Positions 54,785 to 63,936 of a stretch of DNA of 64,000 nucleotides are shown here, piece by piece (positions within the stretch are counted from its first letter, which is position 1; every line of letters starts with the position of its first letter). The notes under the pieces are model-generated. The model had not been told where the DNA came from and ran no database searches. It was given only the letters and a program-made list of their open reading frames with translations. Source of the DNA: Okeania sp034190295. Its GTDB lineage: Bacteria > Cyanobacteriota > Cyanobacteriia > Cyanobacteriales > Microcoleaceae. The position numbers and the translations under genes are program-made. The stretch spans positions 1 to 64,000 of the forward strand of contig JAXHSW010000020.1 in the NCBI GenBank assembly GCA_034190295.1, written 5' to 3'.

Positions 54785-55175
54785 CATTAATGGATAATGG
54801 ATAATGGATAATGGATAATGGATAATTACCTCTGGTTAAAACCGTTACGGAATTGAATATAAGGAATATTCTCTTTTCTCTTGGTCGATTGGATATGGTT
54901 AGGAAACCCATCCATCCCTCGACCGCTTTTTTCCCTTAAAAGGGGAGACTTTAAACCAGAATTATTGTAAGCATTCAGCAGTCAGCATTCAGCGGTCAGC
55001 TATTGCTTTTATCACTCACTAAAAGCTCTATTAATTGAGCTATAAAAATTTTACTATAAAAGTCAACTCTAAAGTCTATATTCACTTAAAACCTATCCTT
55101 AAACATAGGATTTTATTGCTGATAGCTGACAGCTAATAGCTGAATGCTTACGAATTATTTAATAATTAATAATTC
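54785..55175 (+). repeat. Composite intergenic repeat, copy R, split by a GTAAGCATTCAGC element
   Basis: The heptamer slot holds ggataat units. The first module is the variant cctctggttaaaaccg with ttacgg, then the cassette (cttggtcgattggatatgg, ccatccctcgaccgc), ccttaaaagggg and the tail aaaccagaattatt. There a 185-bp element interrupts; the end ttcggtaag is found after it at about 55170. Confidence 0.75.
54967..55151. mobile_element. Inverted-end element, GTAAGCATTCAGC family, copy 1, 8-bp duplication
   Basis: The ends gtaagcattcagc and gctgaatgcttac are perfect inverted repeats. GAATTATT flanks both sides (54959-54966 and 55152-55159). The inside includes attgcttttatc, tctatattcacttaaaac and heptamer-like cagctat units. 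It is inserted in composite repeat copy R. A second copy is at 61785. Confidence 0.85.
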
Positions 55176-56535
55176 GGTAAGCATTTCCTAGGTCATGCTG
55201 CGCAAACAGCTATCAGCTATTAACTTAATTACCCTTGAAGGAGGAATCATAGTTGAAAGATTTAACAGAATTAAAAGTATAAAACAAATTCGCTACTTGC
55301 TCGCGACTTAATATTACTTAAATCCTCAAACTATTAATTCCTGAAAGCTGAATTTTTACTTATTTTTCATTTTCTTTCTTCCCTTTTTTTAGAAAGCTTA
55401 AAACTCAGATAAAGCAATATTTTTAGAGTGCATCTCAATCCATGAATAAAGCCAAAAATTTATCGCTTTTAGCCAACAGGCAACAGCTCCGGAAAGCAAC
55501 AGGGAATATATAGGAAAAAAGTATTTTTGCACATAAGAGATGCACCATATTTTTAATTTTCTCTCTTCCTTTTTTTTAGAAAGTTTAAAACTCAGACAAA
55601 GTAATATTTTTCCTTTTGCCTCCCCCCTTTTAAAGCTATCTTTTACCCATAAGTCTTGAAACCCTTGTGGGGAGCAGGGGAGCAGGGAGCAGGGGAGAAA
55701 GGAGAAAGAATCATAGTAGCTAAATAAAACTACTGAAGTTGTCTAAAAAAAGTCTATGGAAAAATACATTTTTTCTCCCGAAAAAGCCTAACCAAGACTC
55801 ATCCATGACTTGTCTATTTTGTCAAGGTTTATGTTAATAAAGATGTGGTTCAACAATTAATTATTAATTATTAATTATTAATTATTATATTACCTCTTCT
55901 TTTCAAGGAGAGGATTGATTCAAAGAAAAAATTTTCTCTTTTAAAGGAGAAGCTTTAAACCACAATTTATCGGTAATGGATAGCTTTCAACCTACATTCC
56001 GCACGACAAAATATCGTATTAAAATATAAGTCATGCATCGAGTGCTAATTGGCGAGGTTTCCTTTCCTCCGGAAATGCTACGCAAACAGAATGTAAGACG
56101 CACTTCATTACAGTCAAAAGTCAAAAGTTAGAAGAAAATTATACTGGTCAATAGAAGTCAACGATTCAGCAAGTATTTATGCTTAATATTTAACTGAAAA
56201 TTTGACTCCCGATCGAGGTCATTTCAGTTATCAGTTAGCCTCCTCCGGAGGAACTGCGTTAACAGTTATCAGTACCGACCACTAAAGCTTGCAGCTTACG
56301 AAAATACGCTTACTGAATATTTTTTCATCCCCTTAAAAGGGGAGACGCGTGGACCTCATTTTTTGGTAAATGAAGATAATTTATATAGTATAAATACCTC
56401 AGCAAGCTACGGATTTTATACTCATTTCCATAAGAAAAATTGAAGTGCGGAATGTGGGTTTCAAAGGAGGGTAGGAGGGATACCTTTTGCCTTCTTCCTT
56501 CTTCCTTCTTCTTCCTTCTTCCTTCTTCCTTCTTC
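55160..56535. other. Gene-free spacer with further repeats
   Basis: No gene. It contains the GGGTGCATCTCA element at 55426-55547, gggagca-type heptamers (55672-55705), composite copy S (55851-55975, second module cttttaaaggagaag), copy T (about 56300-56370, preceded by ccgaccactaaagcttgcag as in copy L) and gaaggaa-type units in reverse (56490-56535) directly after the TPR-GT61 stop. Confidence 0.65.
55426..55547. mobile_element. Inverted-end element, GGGTGCATCTCA family, copy 3, 8-bp duplication
   Basis: Ends gagtgcatctca and, reversed, tggtgcatctct. TATTTTTA flanks both sides (55418-55425 and 55548-55555). The inside is in reverse orientation relative to copies 1 and 2 (aataaagccaaaaatttatc near the left end). 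Three of three copies of this family show 8-bp duplications. Confidence 0.85.
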
Positions 56536-59421
56536 TTAAATAATACCTACAGCTTTAAGCATTAAATTTAATGACCCTAAATTCACAAAAATATCTTCTA
56601 CTAAAGAACTTTCATACATTATATTTCTAATTGGATAACAACTAAATGCTTCACCCATTAGATAGTAATGCTCTAGTCCTAATAATTGACTAATCTGCCA
56701 ATAATAGTATCTCAGATAGTGGGGTGAAAAAATTTCAATAATTTTTGTCCCTGGATTACAGAATACTATATTTGTTAAACCACTTCCATGAGGAGCTACT
56801 ATAATCTTGGCATTGGCAAAAGTGGCAATCTGATTTTCTAGGGACATTGACTCTGGAGTAATATAGGTAAAACCAAATTGCGATAATATCTCTACTACCT
56901 CTGCTTCGTTCATTATTCGTCGATATCTAGCATTCGCTCTACCTATATATATTCTTTCTGAAAAATTCGACTTACTATTACTATTACCTAGACCTTTGAG
57001 AAATTCTTCTCTCAAAAATTTTAATCCCCACGGTTGTAACCATCCTAAATAACTAGAATACGAAGGTACCACCAACTCTTCTGCTTGAATATGAGGATAG
57101 CGATCGCTTGCCAATATTTTCTCTTCGGGAATGCCAAGAATTTTTAAGGTCTCCTGCTGAAAAGGTTGCCGATAATTATTAACCAAAAACCAATCTATCT
57201 CTTCTAAATTTATCCCCTGACGTAATATCTCTATTCTGGGCAACAAATCTACCATCCAATGAAAATACACATTTCCCGACAGTACCGATAATACTGCTAC
57301 TTTACCATGAATTTTCTCTAGAGACGGAAGCTCTTCTAAACCAAATATTCGATGTTTACTTGGGTCATGGTTCGTACATCCGGGTAACGGGGATGGATAC
57401 TCCCTAGAAATATCTGCAAGTAAGTAATTATCTGGAGTCATAATCGCGATCGCGTAACATAGTCTCCAGTAATTTTTCTTAGGCATCATCCAAGCTCTTC
57501 CCTCTGGTACTATTGTTACAAAATTGGGAGTCTGAGAAATTTTCTGAAAGTGAGAAAAATCGGAATAATTACTATTTTTTGAGTCTTCTGTCAAGGAGGG
57601 TATATCCCCTTTTTCTGGTTGCTTGAGGAAAGAGCTTTTTTTGCCTAAACTCTTACTCAAAAAATCCGTATCTTGGCTAAACCCACTCCTACCATTCAGA
57701 CTATAAACTGCTGGAGCAAGGTATTTAGGTTCAAAATACTGATAAATTTCCCATAAACATTTGCCACAATTTAATCCAAGACATTCTTGATTTTTCTGCT
57801 GATTTTTAGAGCTTAAATCCTGAATTGAAAGTTTAGTAATTTTCTCTATATCTTCTGCGGTGGATTTTTCTAATTTTACTTCTATATATCTTGGTAGGTC
57901 GTTCTTACTATCCAACCCATCTATCCAATCTTTTGTAGATAAATGTAATCCTTCTAATTGTCGATAAAACTGAAAATTATTGCTAAATATCCGCGACTCT
58001 AATATTGCTTTTTCAGATAAAACTTTACCATAACAATCTATCGCTTGCTCCCATCGTTGTTGCTTTTCCAGAACCTTTCCCAAATCAAAATAAATACTTA
58101 TCGTTTCAGCCACTCTATTTTCACTTAACAATATTTGGATAGCTATCCGATAACTAATAATCGCTGAACTTAACCGTTTTTGCTTAACCAGACAATTCCC
58201 TAATAAACAATAAACATCTGGTAAACCTGCCTTAACTTGTAAAGCCTTTTCATACATTGTCTCTGCAGTAGCATAAGACTCATTTTCCATCAATACATTG
58301 CCAAAATGAACATAATATTCCAGCAAATATTCAGATATTTTCTCATACTGCTGCTGAAAACTTTCCGAATAACCATCTAATTTTTTCAGCTCCTTAATAA
58401 AATTCCAACCAGCTACCTTTGTCAAATACAATTCATCAGAAACTATCTCCTCCGCACTCTCCAACTTCCCCTCCCATAACTGACAAAAACCATCCACAAA
58501 TTTATCATTAATAATCCCCTTTTTTAAATAAACAAAAGCAGCCTTAAACTTGCCTATAGCCATCAAAGAAAAAGCACAATCGCTATAAACTAATACATTA
58601 TCCTCTTCTGACTTTAGTCGAATAACCTCTTCAAAACATTTTACCGCCCACTCATGCTCCCCAATAACCTGTAATACCTTACCCAAATTATAATGCGCCT
58701 TAATAAAAGTAGGATTTAACTCTATAGCACGACCATAAACAGCGATCGCTCGTGCCGGATTTTCTCTTGATAAAACATGACCAATATTATTATATAAATC
58801 TGCTGAATTTGGATTTAAACCTAACCCCTGCTGATAAACCTCAATAGCTTCTGACCTTCGATTCATATCAGCTAAAACACCACCCAAATTATTATATGCT
58901 TCTATAGAATTAGGTTTGAGTGTAATAATTTTTCTATAAATATCAACTGCAGCTTGATAATTTATTTGCAACTCAAAAATAACACCTAAACTCAAATAAG
59001 CCTTAATATAATTCGGCTTCAGAATAATAGCTATTTCATAACATTCAATAGCAGCATCTAAATAACCAAATTGATACTTTATATCACCCAGATTATAATA
59101 AACTTCCGGCCATTTCAGCCCTAAATTAATTCCTTGTTGATATTGACTTGCCGCTTCAATCAACCAATTTTTCTGACTATATAATTGACCAAGATAAGCA
59201 TGAACTTCCGCAAACTCAGGCTTAATTTCTAAAGCTTTTGTATAAGCATACATAGCTGCCTGAAAATTGCCTTGAACTTGATAAATTTCTCCTAATATTT
59301 TGTAGGCATCCTCAGAATTTGATTGTAATTCTAAAACCTCTTGACAGGTTGCTATAGCTTGACTTAATTTACCTTCACTCAAGTAGAATTTTGCTAATCT
59401 GAGATATTCTTCTATTCCCAT
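56536..59421 (-). CDS. TPR protein with C-terminal family-61 glycosyltransferase
   Basis: The product is 961 aa. Residues about 1-480 are TPR units (ALEIKPEFAEVHAYLGQLYS, EAIEVYQQGLGLNPNSADLY). A linker follows, with CLGLNCGKCLWEIYQYFEP near 545-565. The GT61 (DUF563) domain covers about 640-945: NVYFHWMVDLLPRIEILRQG, ERIYIGRANARYRRIMNEAE and the IVAPHGSGLTNIVFCNPGTK motif near 875-895. GT61 enzymes transfer pentoses or GlcNAc-type sugars. Like the 1526-aa protein it joins TPRs to a glycosyltransferase, but of another family, so the two are not simple paralogues. Confidence 0.88.
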   Translation of the reverse strand: MGIEEYLRLAKFYLSEGKLSQAIATCQEVLELQSNSEDAYKILGEIYQVQGNFQAAMYAYTKALEIKPEFAEVHAYLGQLYSQKNWLIEAASQYQQGINLGLKWPEVYYNLGDIKYQFGYLDAAIECYEIAIILKPNYIKAYLSLGVIFELQINYQAAVDIYRKIITLKPNSIEAYNNLGGVLADMNRRSEAIEVYQQGLGLNPNSADLYNNIGHVLSRENPARAIAVYGRAIELNPTFIKAHYNLGKVLQVIGEHEWAVKCFEEVIRLKSEEDNVLVYSDCAFSLMAIGKFKAAFVYLKKGIINDKFVDGFCQLWEGKLESAEEIVSDELYLTKVAGWNFIKELKKLDGYSESFQQQYEKISEYLLEYYVHFGNVLMENESYATAETMYEKALQVKAGLPDVYCLLGNCLVKQKRLSSAIISYRIAIQILLSENRVAETISIYFDLGKVLEKQQRWEQAIDCYGKVLSEKAILESRIFSNNFQFYRQLEGLHLSTKDWIDGLDSKNDLPRYIEVKLEKSTAEDIEKITKLSIQDLSSKNQQKNQECLGLNCGKCLWEIYQYFEPKYLAPAVYSLNGRSGFSQDTDFLSKSLGKKSSFLKQPEKGDIPSLTEDSKNSNYSDFSHFQKISQTPNFVTIVPEGRAWMMPKKNYWRLCYAIAIMTPDNYLLADISREYPSPLPGCTNHDPSKHRIFGLEELPSLEKIHGKVAVLSVLSGNVYFHWMVDLLPRIEILRQGINLEEIDWFLVNNYRQPFQQETLKILGIPEEKILASDRYPHIQAEELVVPSYSSYLGWLQPWGLKFLREEFLKGLGNSNSKSNFSERIYIGRANARYRRIMNEAEVVEILSQFGFTYITPESMSLENQIATFANAKIIVAPHGSGLTNIVFCNPGTKIIEIFSPHYLRYYYWQISQLLGLEHYYLMGEAFSCYPIRNIMYESSLVEDIFVNLGSLNLMLKAVGII

Positions 59422-59532
59422 CCTTAGCTAACTAATAATTAATCATTGAATATTTAGCTTTTTATTTGTAAGCATTTCCTGCGGAATACTTACTTTTATT
59501 TCAAATTTAAAGGTTATAGCAGTTGAAAGAAA

Positions 59533-59757
59533 GGTTCAACAATTAATAATTAATAATTAACAATTACCTCTCCTTGAAAACGGATAGGATTGACGCTTAA
59601 GAAAAATTTTTTCTTTTTTCTCTCAGGACTTACACAAATTCACCTTTTAAACGCCATATGTAGGGGTAAATTGCATTCCTACTCACTGGATTTAGTGTCC
59701 GCGCGTAAGTCCTGTCTCTTTTAAAGGAGAAGCTTTAAACCTTAATTATTCGGCAAG
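59533..59757 (+). repeat. Composite intergenic repeat, copy U, split by a small transposon
   Basis: The head tcaacaattaataatt, acctctccttgaaaacgg and aggattgacgcttaag lead to ttttttctct. A CAGGACTTACGCA element then interrupts, and the repeat resumes tctcttttaaaggagaagct and ends attattcggcaag. Removing the insertion with one TCTCT restores a normal copy. Confidence 0.85.
59624..59714. mobile_element. CAGGACTTACGCA-family element inside composite repeat U
   Basis: The ends caggacttacaca and gcgcgtaagtcctg are inverted repeats. TCTCT flanks both sides (59619-59623 and 59715-59719). The inside agrees with the copy at 48567. It is the clearest nested case in the window. Confidence 0.88.
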
Positions 59758-60022
59758 GACATATCAAAAGCTGAAAACGAAAGACTTCGCCAGATTTTTC
59801 CTTCTGCTATATATAGAAAAGTACATTTTTTTGAGAACTGTAGACAAGATTCTTACTCCCCACACTTCCCACACCTCCCACACTTCCCACACCCCCTCCA
59901 CTACCCAAATATGCAACGCATTAAAAATTTATCCCCCCTAAAATTAGGTTAGGAGGGACTCAGAATCTTCATTCTTAGGGTGATACCAATATGTTAAACC
60001 GCATCTATAATATTAACCAGAC

Positions 60023-60949
60023 TTAGAAGATTTCAAAGTCAGTATTTTGTAATGGGTTATCCGCATCATATACAGTATTATCAACCCGAGCAATTTGATT
60101 TTCATCACCAATAGTTGCTGATGGGTTATAGTAAACTAAACCACTACCAGGGTCATATATAATTGCTGCAGAGGTTGCTCCATCAACTGCAGGGTTGAAA
60201 TTCTCAATCACTGCAAACTGGTCTGCTGCCACTGGGTCGCCATTTGGTGTACCTGTTAAAGCACTAAAGGTGGCATCTGCTGGCAGTGGGAAGTTAGCAG
60301 CAAGAACTATCTTATCTCCTTCACCTCTATTAAAGTCTGTTAGAGTGTCAACTCCATAACTACCATTTGCACTATAGTATAAGAAGAAATCATCAGCTCC
60401 AGCGCCACCTGTTAAAGCATCATTCCCTCTTTCTCCTGTTAAGAAGTCATCACCAGCACCACCATCAAGATTATCGTCACCTTTACCTCCTTGAATAGTA
60501 TCACCACCTATACCACCGCTTAGGGTATCATTGCCCAAATTACCTATTACTAGGTCTTCTCCTGCACCACCGCTTACTACATCGTCTCCGCGATCGCCAA
60601 AGAGAACGTCTCCTCCTTCACCACCTTCTACAGTATCATCATCTCTTCCACCTCTGACGCAATCATCTCCTGCACCTCCAAGTATGGAGTCAGCTCCTCG
60701 GTTACCTTGGACGGAGTCGCTACCAGTACCACCTGTTACAGTATCAGAACCTCCACCTAATGCAACTACATCATTACCACCACCTGCTGCCACGAAGTCA
60801 TCACCTGACAAGGGTGAAATATTGTCAGATCCACTTGTTCCCGCTAGACGGTCTGCTCCAGGAGCTCCGACTCGGATACGTCCCCCATCAGTGGCATCTG
60901 GGTTAGTTACATCTACTGATGGTGTGGTTGGGTTTGATATTTGTGTCAC
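60023..60949 (-). CDS. RTX calcium-binding protein
   Basis: The product is 308 aa with no signal peptide. A short N-terminus (MTQISNPTTPSVDVTNPDAT) leads directly to RTX nonapeptides at about 30-190 (GGAGDDCVRGGRDDDTVEGG), about 16 units. A C-terminal domain follows (FFLYYSANGSYGVDTLTDFN, AAIIYDPGSGLVYYNPSA), ending NTDFEIF, typical of type I secreted cyanobacterial RTX proteins. Calcium outside the cell would fold it into a parallel beta-roll. The function is unknown; it stands alone, and no type I secretion genes are nearby. GC content is visibly higher than in its neighbours. Confidence 0.88.
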   Translation of the reverse strand: MTQISNPTTPSVDVTNPDATDGGRIRVGAPGADRLAGTSGSDNISPLSGDDFVAAGGGNDVVALGGGSDTVTGGTGSDSVQGNRGADSILGGAGDDCVRGGRDDDTVEGGEGGDVLFGDRGDDVVSGGAGEDLVIGNLGNDTLSGGIGGDTIQGGKGDDNLDGGAGDDFLTGERGNDALTGGAGADDFFLYYSANGSYGVDTLTDFNRGEGDKIVLAANFPLPADATFSALTGTPNGDPVAADQFAVIENFNPAVDGATSAAIIYDPGSGLVYYNPSATIGDENQIARVDNTVYDADNPLQNTDFEIF

Positions 60950-61427
60950 TTGCTTACCTCGTTTTTTAGAATTTACTATTGCTGATTTATCTGTGATTTG
61001 CTCAAAGAGCTAATTTTTAGATTCTGTATAGATGGCCTTTTCGTTCTTTTATATCTTCGTTTATAGGGAAAAATTCACCCTTGTGAACCTAGACATTACA
61101 AGAATAATGATTGTTCCCCGATACTATTTTGCGAGCCATTTACTAACAATACACAGCAAGTGAGACCTGCTGAGGGGGTATCTCCCAATGTCTACAAAAA
61201 AACCTGTAGAAACTTTTAAACACTTACTGAATAATTAATAATTAATAATTAATAATTAAATAATTCTGATTTAAAGCCGACCCTTTTTAGGGGAAAAAAA
61301 AGAGAATATTCCTTATATTCAATTCCGTAACGGTTTTAACCAGAGGTAATTATCCATTATCCATTATCCATTAATGAAGTCGCCTTAATTTTCGGCTGTG
61401 GCATAAGTTTTAATTACGCGAGCCATA

Positions 61428-61545
61428 CTAGGGCAGGATGGCGGAAATAACTGACCAGTTAAAAAATACTAAAAGCCTTACCAATCAATACTTTTGATTT
61501 TTGACTTTTGATTTTTGACTTTTGACTTCCGCGTAGCGGCACTAG
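61428..61545. mobile_element. Small inverted-end element, CTAGTGC family, copy 2
   Basis: Begins ctagggcaggatggcgg and ends ccgcgtagcggcactag; close to the copy at 10226-10325 over most of its length, including ggaaataactg and tcaatacttttga. The copy differs mainly in the length of the gactttt heptamer run. Confidence 0.65.
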
Positions 61546-61784
61546 GGGTGACAGATCGGGATAGCGGTTACATAGTGGTCTAGTGAGCGCACCACAAACT
61601 TCTGTGTTTGTCAGAATTTAGCATAATCCATACAATTAGATATACAATTAGACCAGTATAACTATATCAATATATATTAACTATTGTTAGTTCATTTTAA
61701 TAAATCAACAATAGTTAATTAACCTCAAAAATTTTAACATAGTATGAGCTATTGTCAATTGTTAAATTTACTTATCAAAAATGT

Positions 61785-62043
61785 GTAAGCATTCAGCTGT
61801 CAGCTATCAGCCATCAGCTATTGCTTTTAGTTTTAGATAAAAGCTTTACTAATTGAGTCAGATTTAAATCTGACTACCAAAACTGGGTTGAAAATCTATA
61901 TTCATTAAAACACCCTGATGAGAGCTGTTTGCGCAGCAGTCCGCACCGAAAAGCTGACAGCTAATAGCTGTTTGCTCTAAGATTAAGTGATGGACTTTTA
62001 ACCCATACTTTTAATTCTATAAAGCTGACTGCTGAATGCTTAC
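61785..62043. mobile_element. Inverted-end element, GTAAGCATTCAGC family, copy 2, 8-bp duplication
   Basis: Perfect inverted ends gtaagcattcagc. AAAAATGT flanks both sides (61777-61784 and 62044-62051). It is 259 bp, longer than copy 1 (185 bp) because of extra internal sequence around gagctgtttgcgcagcag. Noncoding. Confidence 0.85.
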
Positions 62044-62439
62044 AAAAATGTTGAAAGAAGACTCCCGTTATAATAATATAATCGCGCTGATTGAACGGCG
62101 ATTCGGTATTTCAAAGTGGTAAGTTAATTGAGGGGTTGCAAATTAAGGAAGCATCTGTTATGGTTATTAATAGCCGTGGGGCACAAGGTTAAAGAACAAA
62201 GCTTGTGGAGATGGTAGTAGCGGGGGTACAATTCAACTTGTTTGATTTGTTATCTAGCTTACGAATCAGGGTTGGCGTAGCTTTGCGTTAGCACTCGCAA
62301 GAATCTTCCGTTATAATCTTTGATTTAACGGTGAGATTGTCAAAGTAAATAATCATAATTACCGAAAAATTGGGTTTAAAGCCTCGCCTTTGAAGGAGAC
62401 TTTTTATTTGATTTGCAAGTGAATTGAATATATGCTACA

Positions 62440-62619
62440 GTGTTATTAGTTACCGGGGCACTCGGAAACTCTAAATGGACGTGGAGGGAAGCGTTAGACT
62501 ACCGTCAAGGAAGCAGCACCCTGTGTTAGCGCAGCTATGCGGAGCGCAAAGTGTCAACCCGCCGAGGAGCTACGGCTTAGTAAGAATCCCCGCGCCTTTA
62601 GGCTGGAGAGGATGTCAAT
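62440..62619 (+). ncRNA. IS200/IS605-type right end with omegaRNA-like sequence (remnant)
   Basis: The last 45 bases (taagaatccccgcgccttta, then ggctggagagg and atgtcaa) look like the conserved right end of IS200/IS605-family elements, which also forms the 3' part of the TnpB guide RNA (omegaRNA). Upstream, one short frame reads GHSETLNGRGGKR before a TAG at 62495-62497, similar to the C-terminal tail of TnpB. The rest of TnpB, TnpA and the left end are gone. The hairpin is imperfect (cccc facing ggag). It abuts tRNA-Ser: the last a is followed by the tRNA's first bases after one t. Confidence 0.45.
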
Positions 62620-62709
62620 GGAGAGGTGGCTGAGTGGTCGAAAGCGGCTCACTGCTAATGAGTTGTACGGGAGAACCCCGTACCGAGGGTTCGAATCCCT
62701 CCTTCTCCG
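62620..62709 (+). tRNA. tRNA-Ser (anticodon GCU)
   Basis: A 90-base class II tRNA. The acceptor stem GGAGAGG pairs with CTTCTCC (one G-U), discriminator G. The anticodon loop ctgctaa shows GCT at 62654-62656, reading AGC/AGU. The long variable arm (tacgggagaaccccgta) is typical of serine. The T loop is gggttcgaatccc. No CCA is encoded. Confidence 0.96.
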
Positions 62710-62726
62710 TTATCAGGAAAGGCATT

Positions 62727-62812
62727 CAAGAATTAAGAATTAAGAATTGAGAATTATCTCTCCTTTAAAAGAAGAGGATTGACTCAAAGGAAAAACTTTC
62801 ACAATTTTTCGG
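62727..62812 (+). repeat. Composite intergenic repeat, copy X, short form
   Basis: Begins 17 bases after the tRNA: attcaagaattaagaattaa heptamers, then tctctcctttaaaagaagag and gattgactcaaaggaaaaac, then directly acaatttttcggtaaac. The second hairpin is missing, so this is an internally deleted copy. It may act as the tRNA terminator. Confidence 0.75.
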
Positions 62813-62985
62813 TAAACAGAAGGCAGAAGAGAATTTTTCTTCCTCTATTATATATCTATATATATAGTGACGGGTTTAATACTCCACCATCTACACAGTG
62901 CTTAAAATTATTTGTGGTTTGTAGATACGGAGTCCCTTGTCGAAGACTATCCATAAACAATTATCCTTTTTGCCTTCTGCCTTCT

Positions 62986-63936
62986 TTAATCTAATTTTTT
63001 CATTGCCTCTACAAACCTTTGGGAAATATAAGGCATTATCCTTTCATTCTTACTAAGATTCTTGCCCTCTGTAAATACAACTAAAAGATATGGCTTAATA
63101 TTTGGTAACTCAATATAAGCAAAATTATGACGCACCTGGGAATCTGAGATTCCCTTGCACCATAAATTAGCATTTTCAGGTAGACCATCATCCAAAAATC
63201 CTATAGCTCGTTCCTTACCTCTATCTCTTAAATAATCTTGGCCAGAATTTTTATTTAACAAGTTCATCATTTTCTGTGAAGCTACAGGAGATACTGCAAC
63301 CCCAGCGACAATACTATGTAGCAAACGAGCTGTGCTATGAGTAGTCAGTATATTCCGATTTTCCATCAATAGTCCTTGAAACATCCTTTCTCGACCATAA
63401 GGACCATCGCACCATGTTTTTTGATTAACATTAATAGAATTTAACTCTGGCCACTTCAGAGATTGAAAATAACGATTGACAAAGTTACGTTGATATTTCC
63501 AGGTTTGAAAAGGTCCTGATGAGATTTCAGGTCCACTGGTAGTTCCAGTTAAAACATCTACAACTAGACCAGTAGCATCGTTACTAGAATAAACGACCAT
63601 ATCTCGAATTGCTCTTTCTAACTCTGCTGAAGTTTTGACCATTCCTTTCTCTAACCACTCATAGATAGCTATAAGATAGAATAAATGGACCATTCCACCA
63701 GCATACATCCGTTCATCGCCGCGATCGCTCCAACCACGCACCTGCTGTTGCCAAAACTCTGTAGGGTTCTTAATATTTCCTACCCTTGGTAAATCGTAGA
63801 CTAACCAAGTTATAGCAATTTGCTCATTAGTTAATTCTGAAAACTCTAGTTCGATCGCCTCTATAATGTCTTTACCCAGGATATTTAACTGTTCATCTCG
63901 TTCAAAAAAAGTCATACAGAAATTAAGGAGGTACAT
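62986..63936 (-). CDS. Beta-lactamase-fold serine hydrolase relative lacking the SxxK motif
   Basis: The product is 316 aa; the Met at residue 8 (MTFFERDEQL) is a likely alternative start. The overall fold is that of class A beta-lactamase-like proteins: ITWLVYDLPRVG, then ERMYAGGMVHLFYLIAIYEW, RDMVVYSSNDATGLVVDVLT and a C-terminal GISDSQVRHNFAYIELPN. In active relatives the segment before LFYL is S-x-x-K; here it reads GMVH (Gly81, His84), so both the nucleophile and the general base are missing. The SxN-like SND at 118-120 remains. It is probably a non-catalytic or altered enzyme. There is no signal peptide. Confidence 0.75.
   Translation of the reverse strand: MYLLNFCMTFFERDEQLNILGKDIIEAIELEFSELTNEQIAITWLVYDLPRVGNIKNPTEFWQQQVRGWSDRGDERMYAGGMVHLFYLIAIYEWLEKGMVKTSAELERAIRDMVVYSSNDATGLVVDVLTGTTSGPEISSGPFQTWKYQRNFVNRYFQSLKWPELNSINVNQKTWCDGPYGRERMFQGLLMENRNILTTHSTARLLHSIVAGVAVSPVASQKMMNLLNKNSGQDYLRDRGKERAIGFLDDGLPENANLWCKGISDSQVRHNFAYIELPNIKPYLLVVFTEGKNLSKNERIMPYISQRFVEAMKKLD

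Larger units (their letters stand above)
60950..62439. other. Gene-free 1.5-kb spacer with repeats
   Basis: No gene. It holds composite copy V (about 61210-61378, the accgtaacgg variant with a ccattat tail), a CTAGTGC-family element (61428-61545), a GTAAGCATTCAGC element (61785-62043), the hairpin ccgttataatctttgattta with acgg (about 62307-62330) and a partial composite end in reverse (ttaccgaaaaattgggttta at about 62360). Confidence 0.65.
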
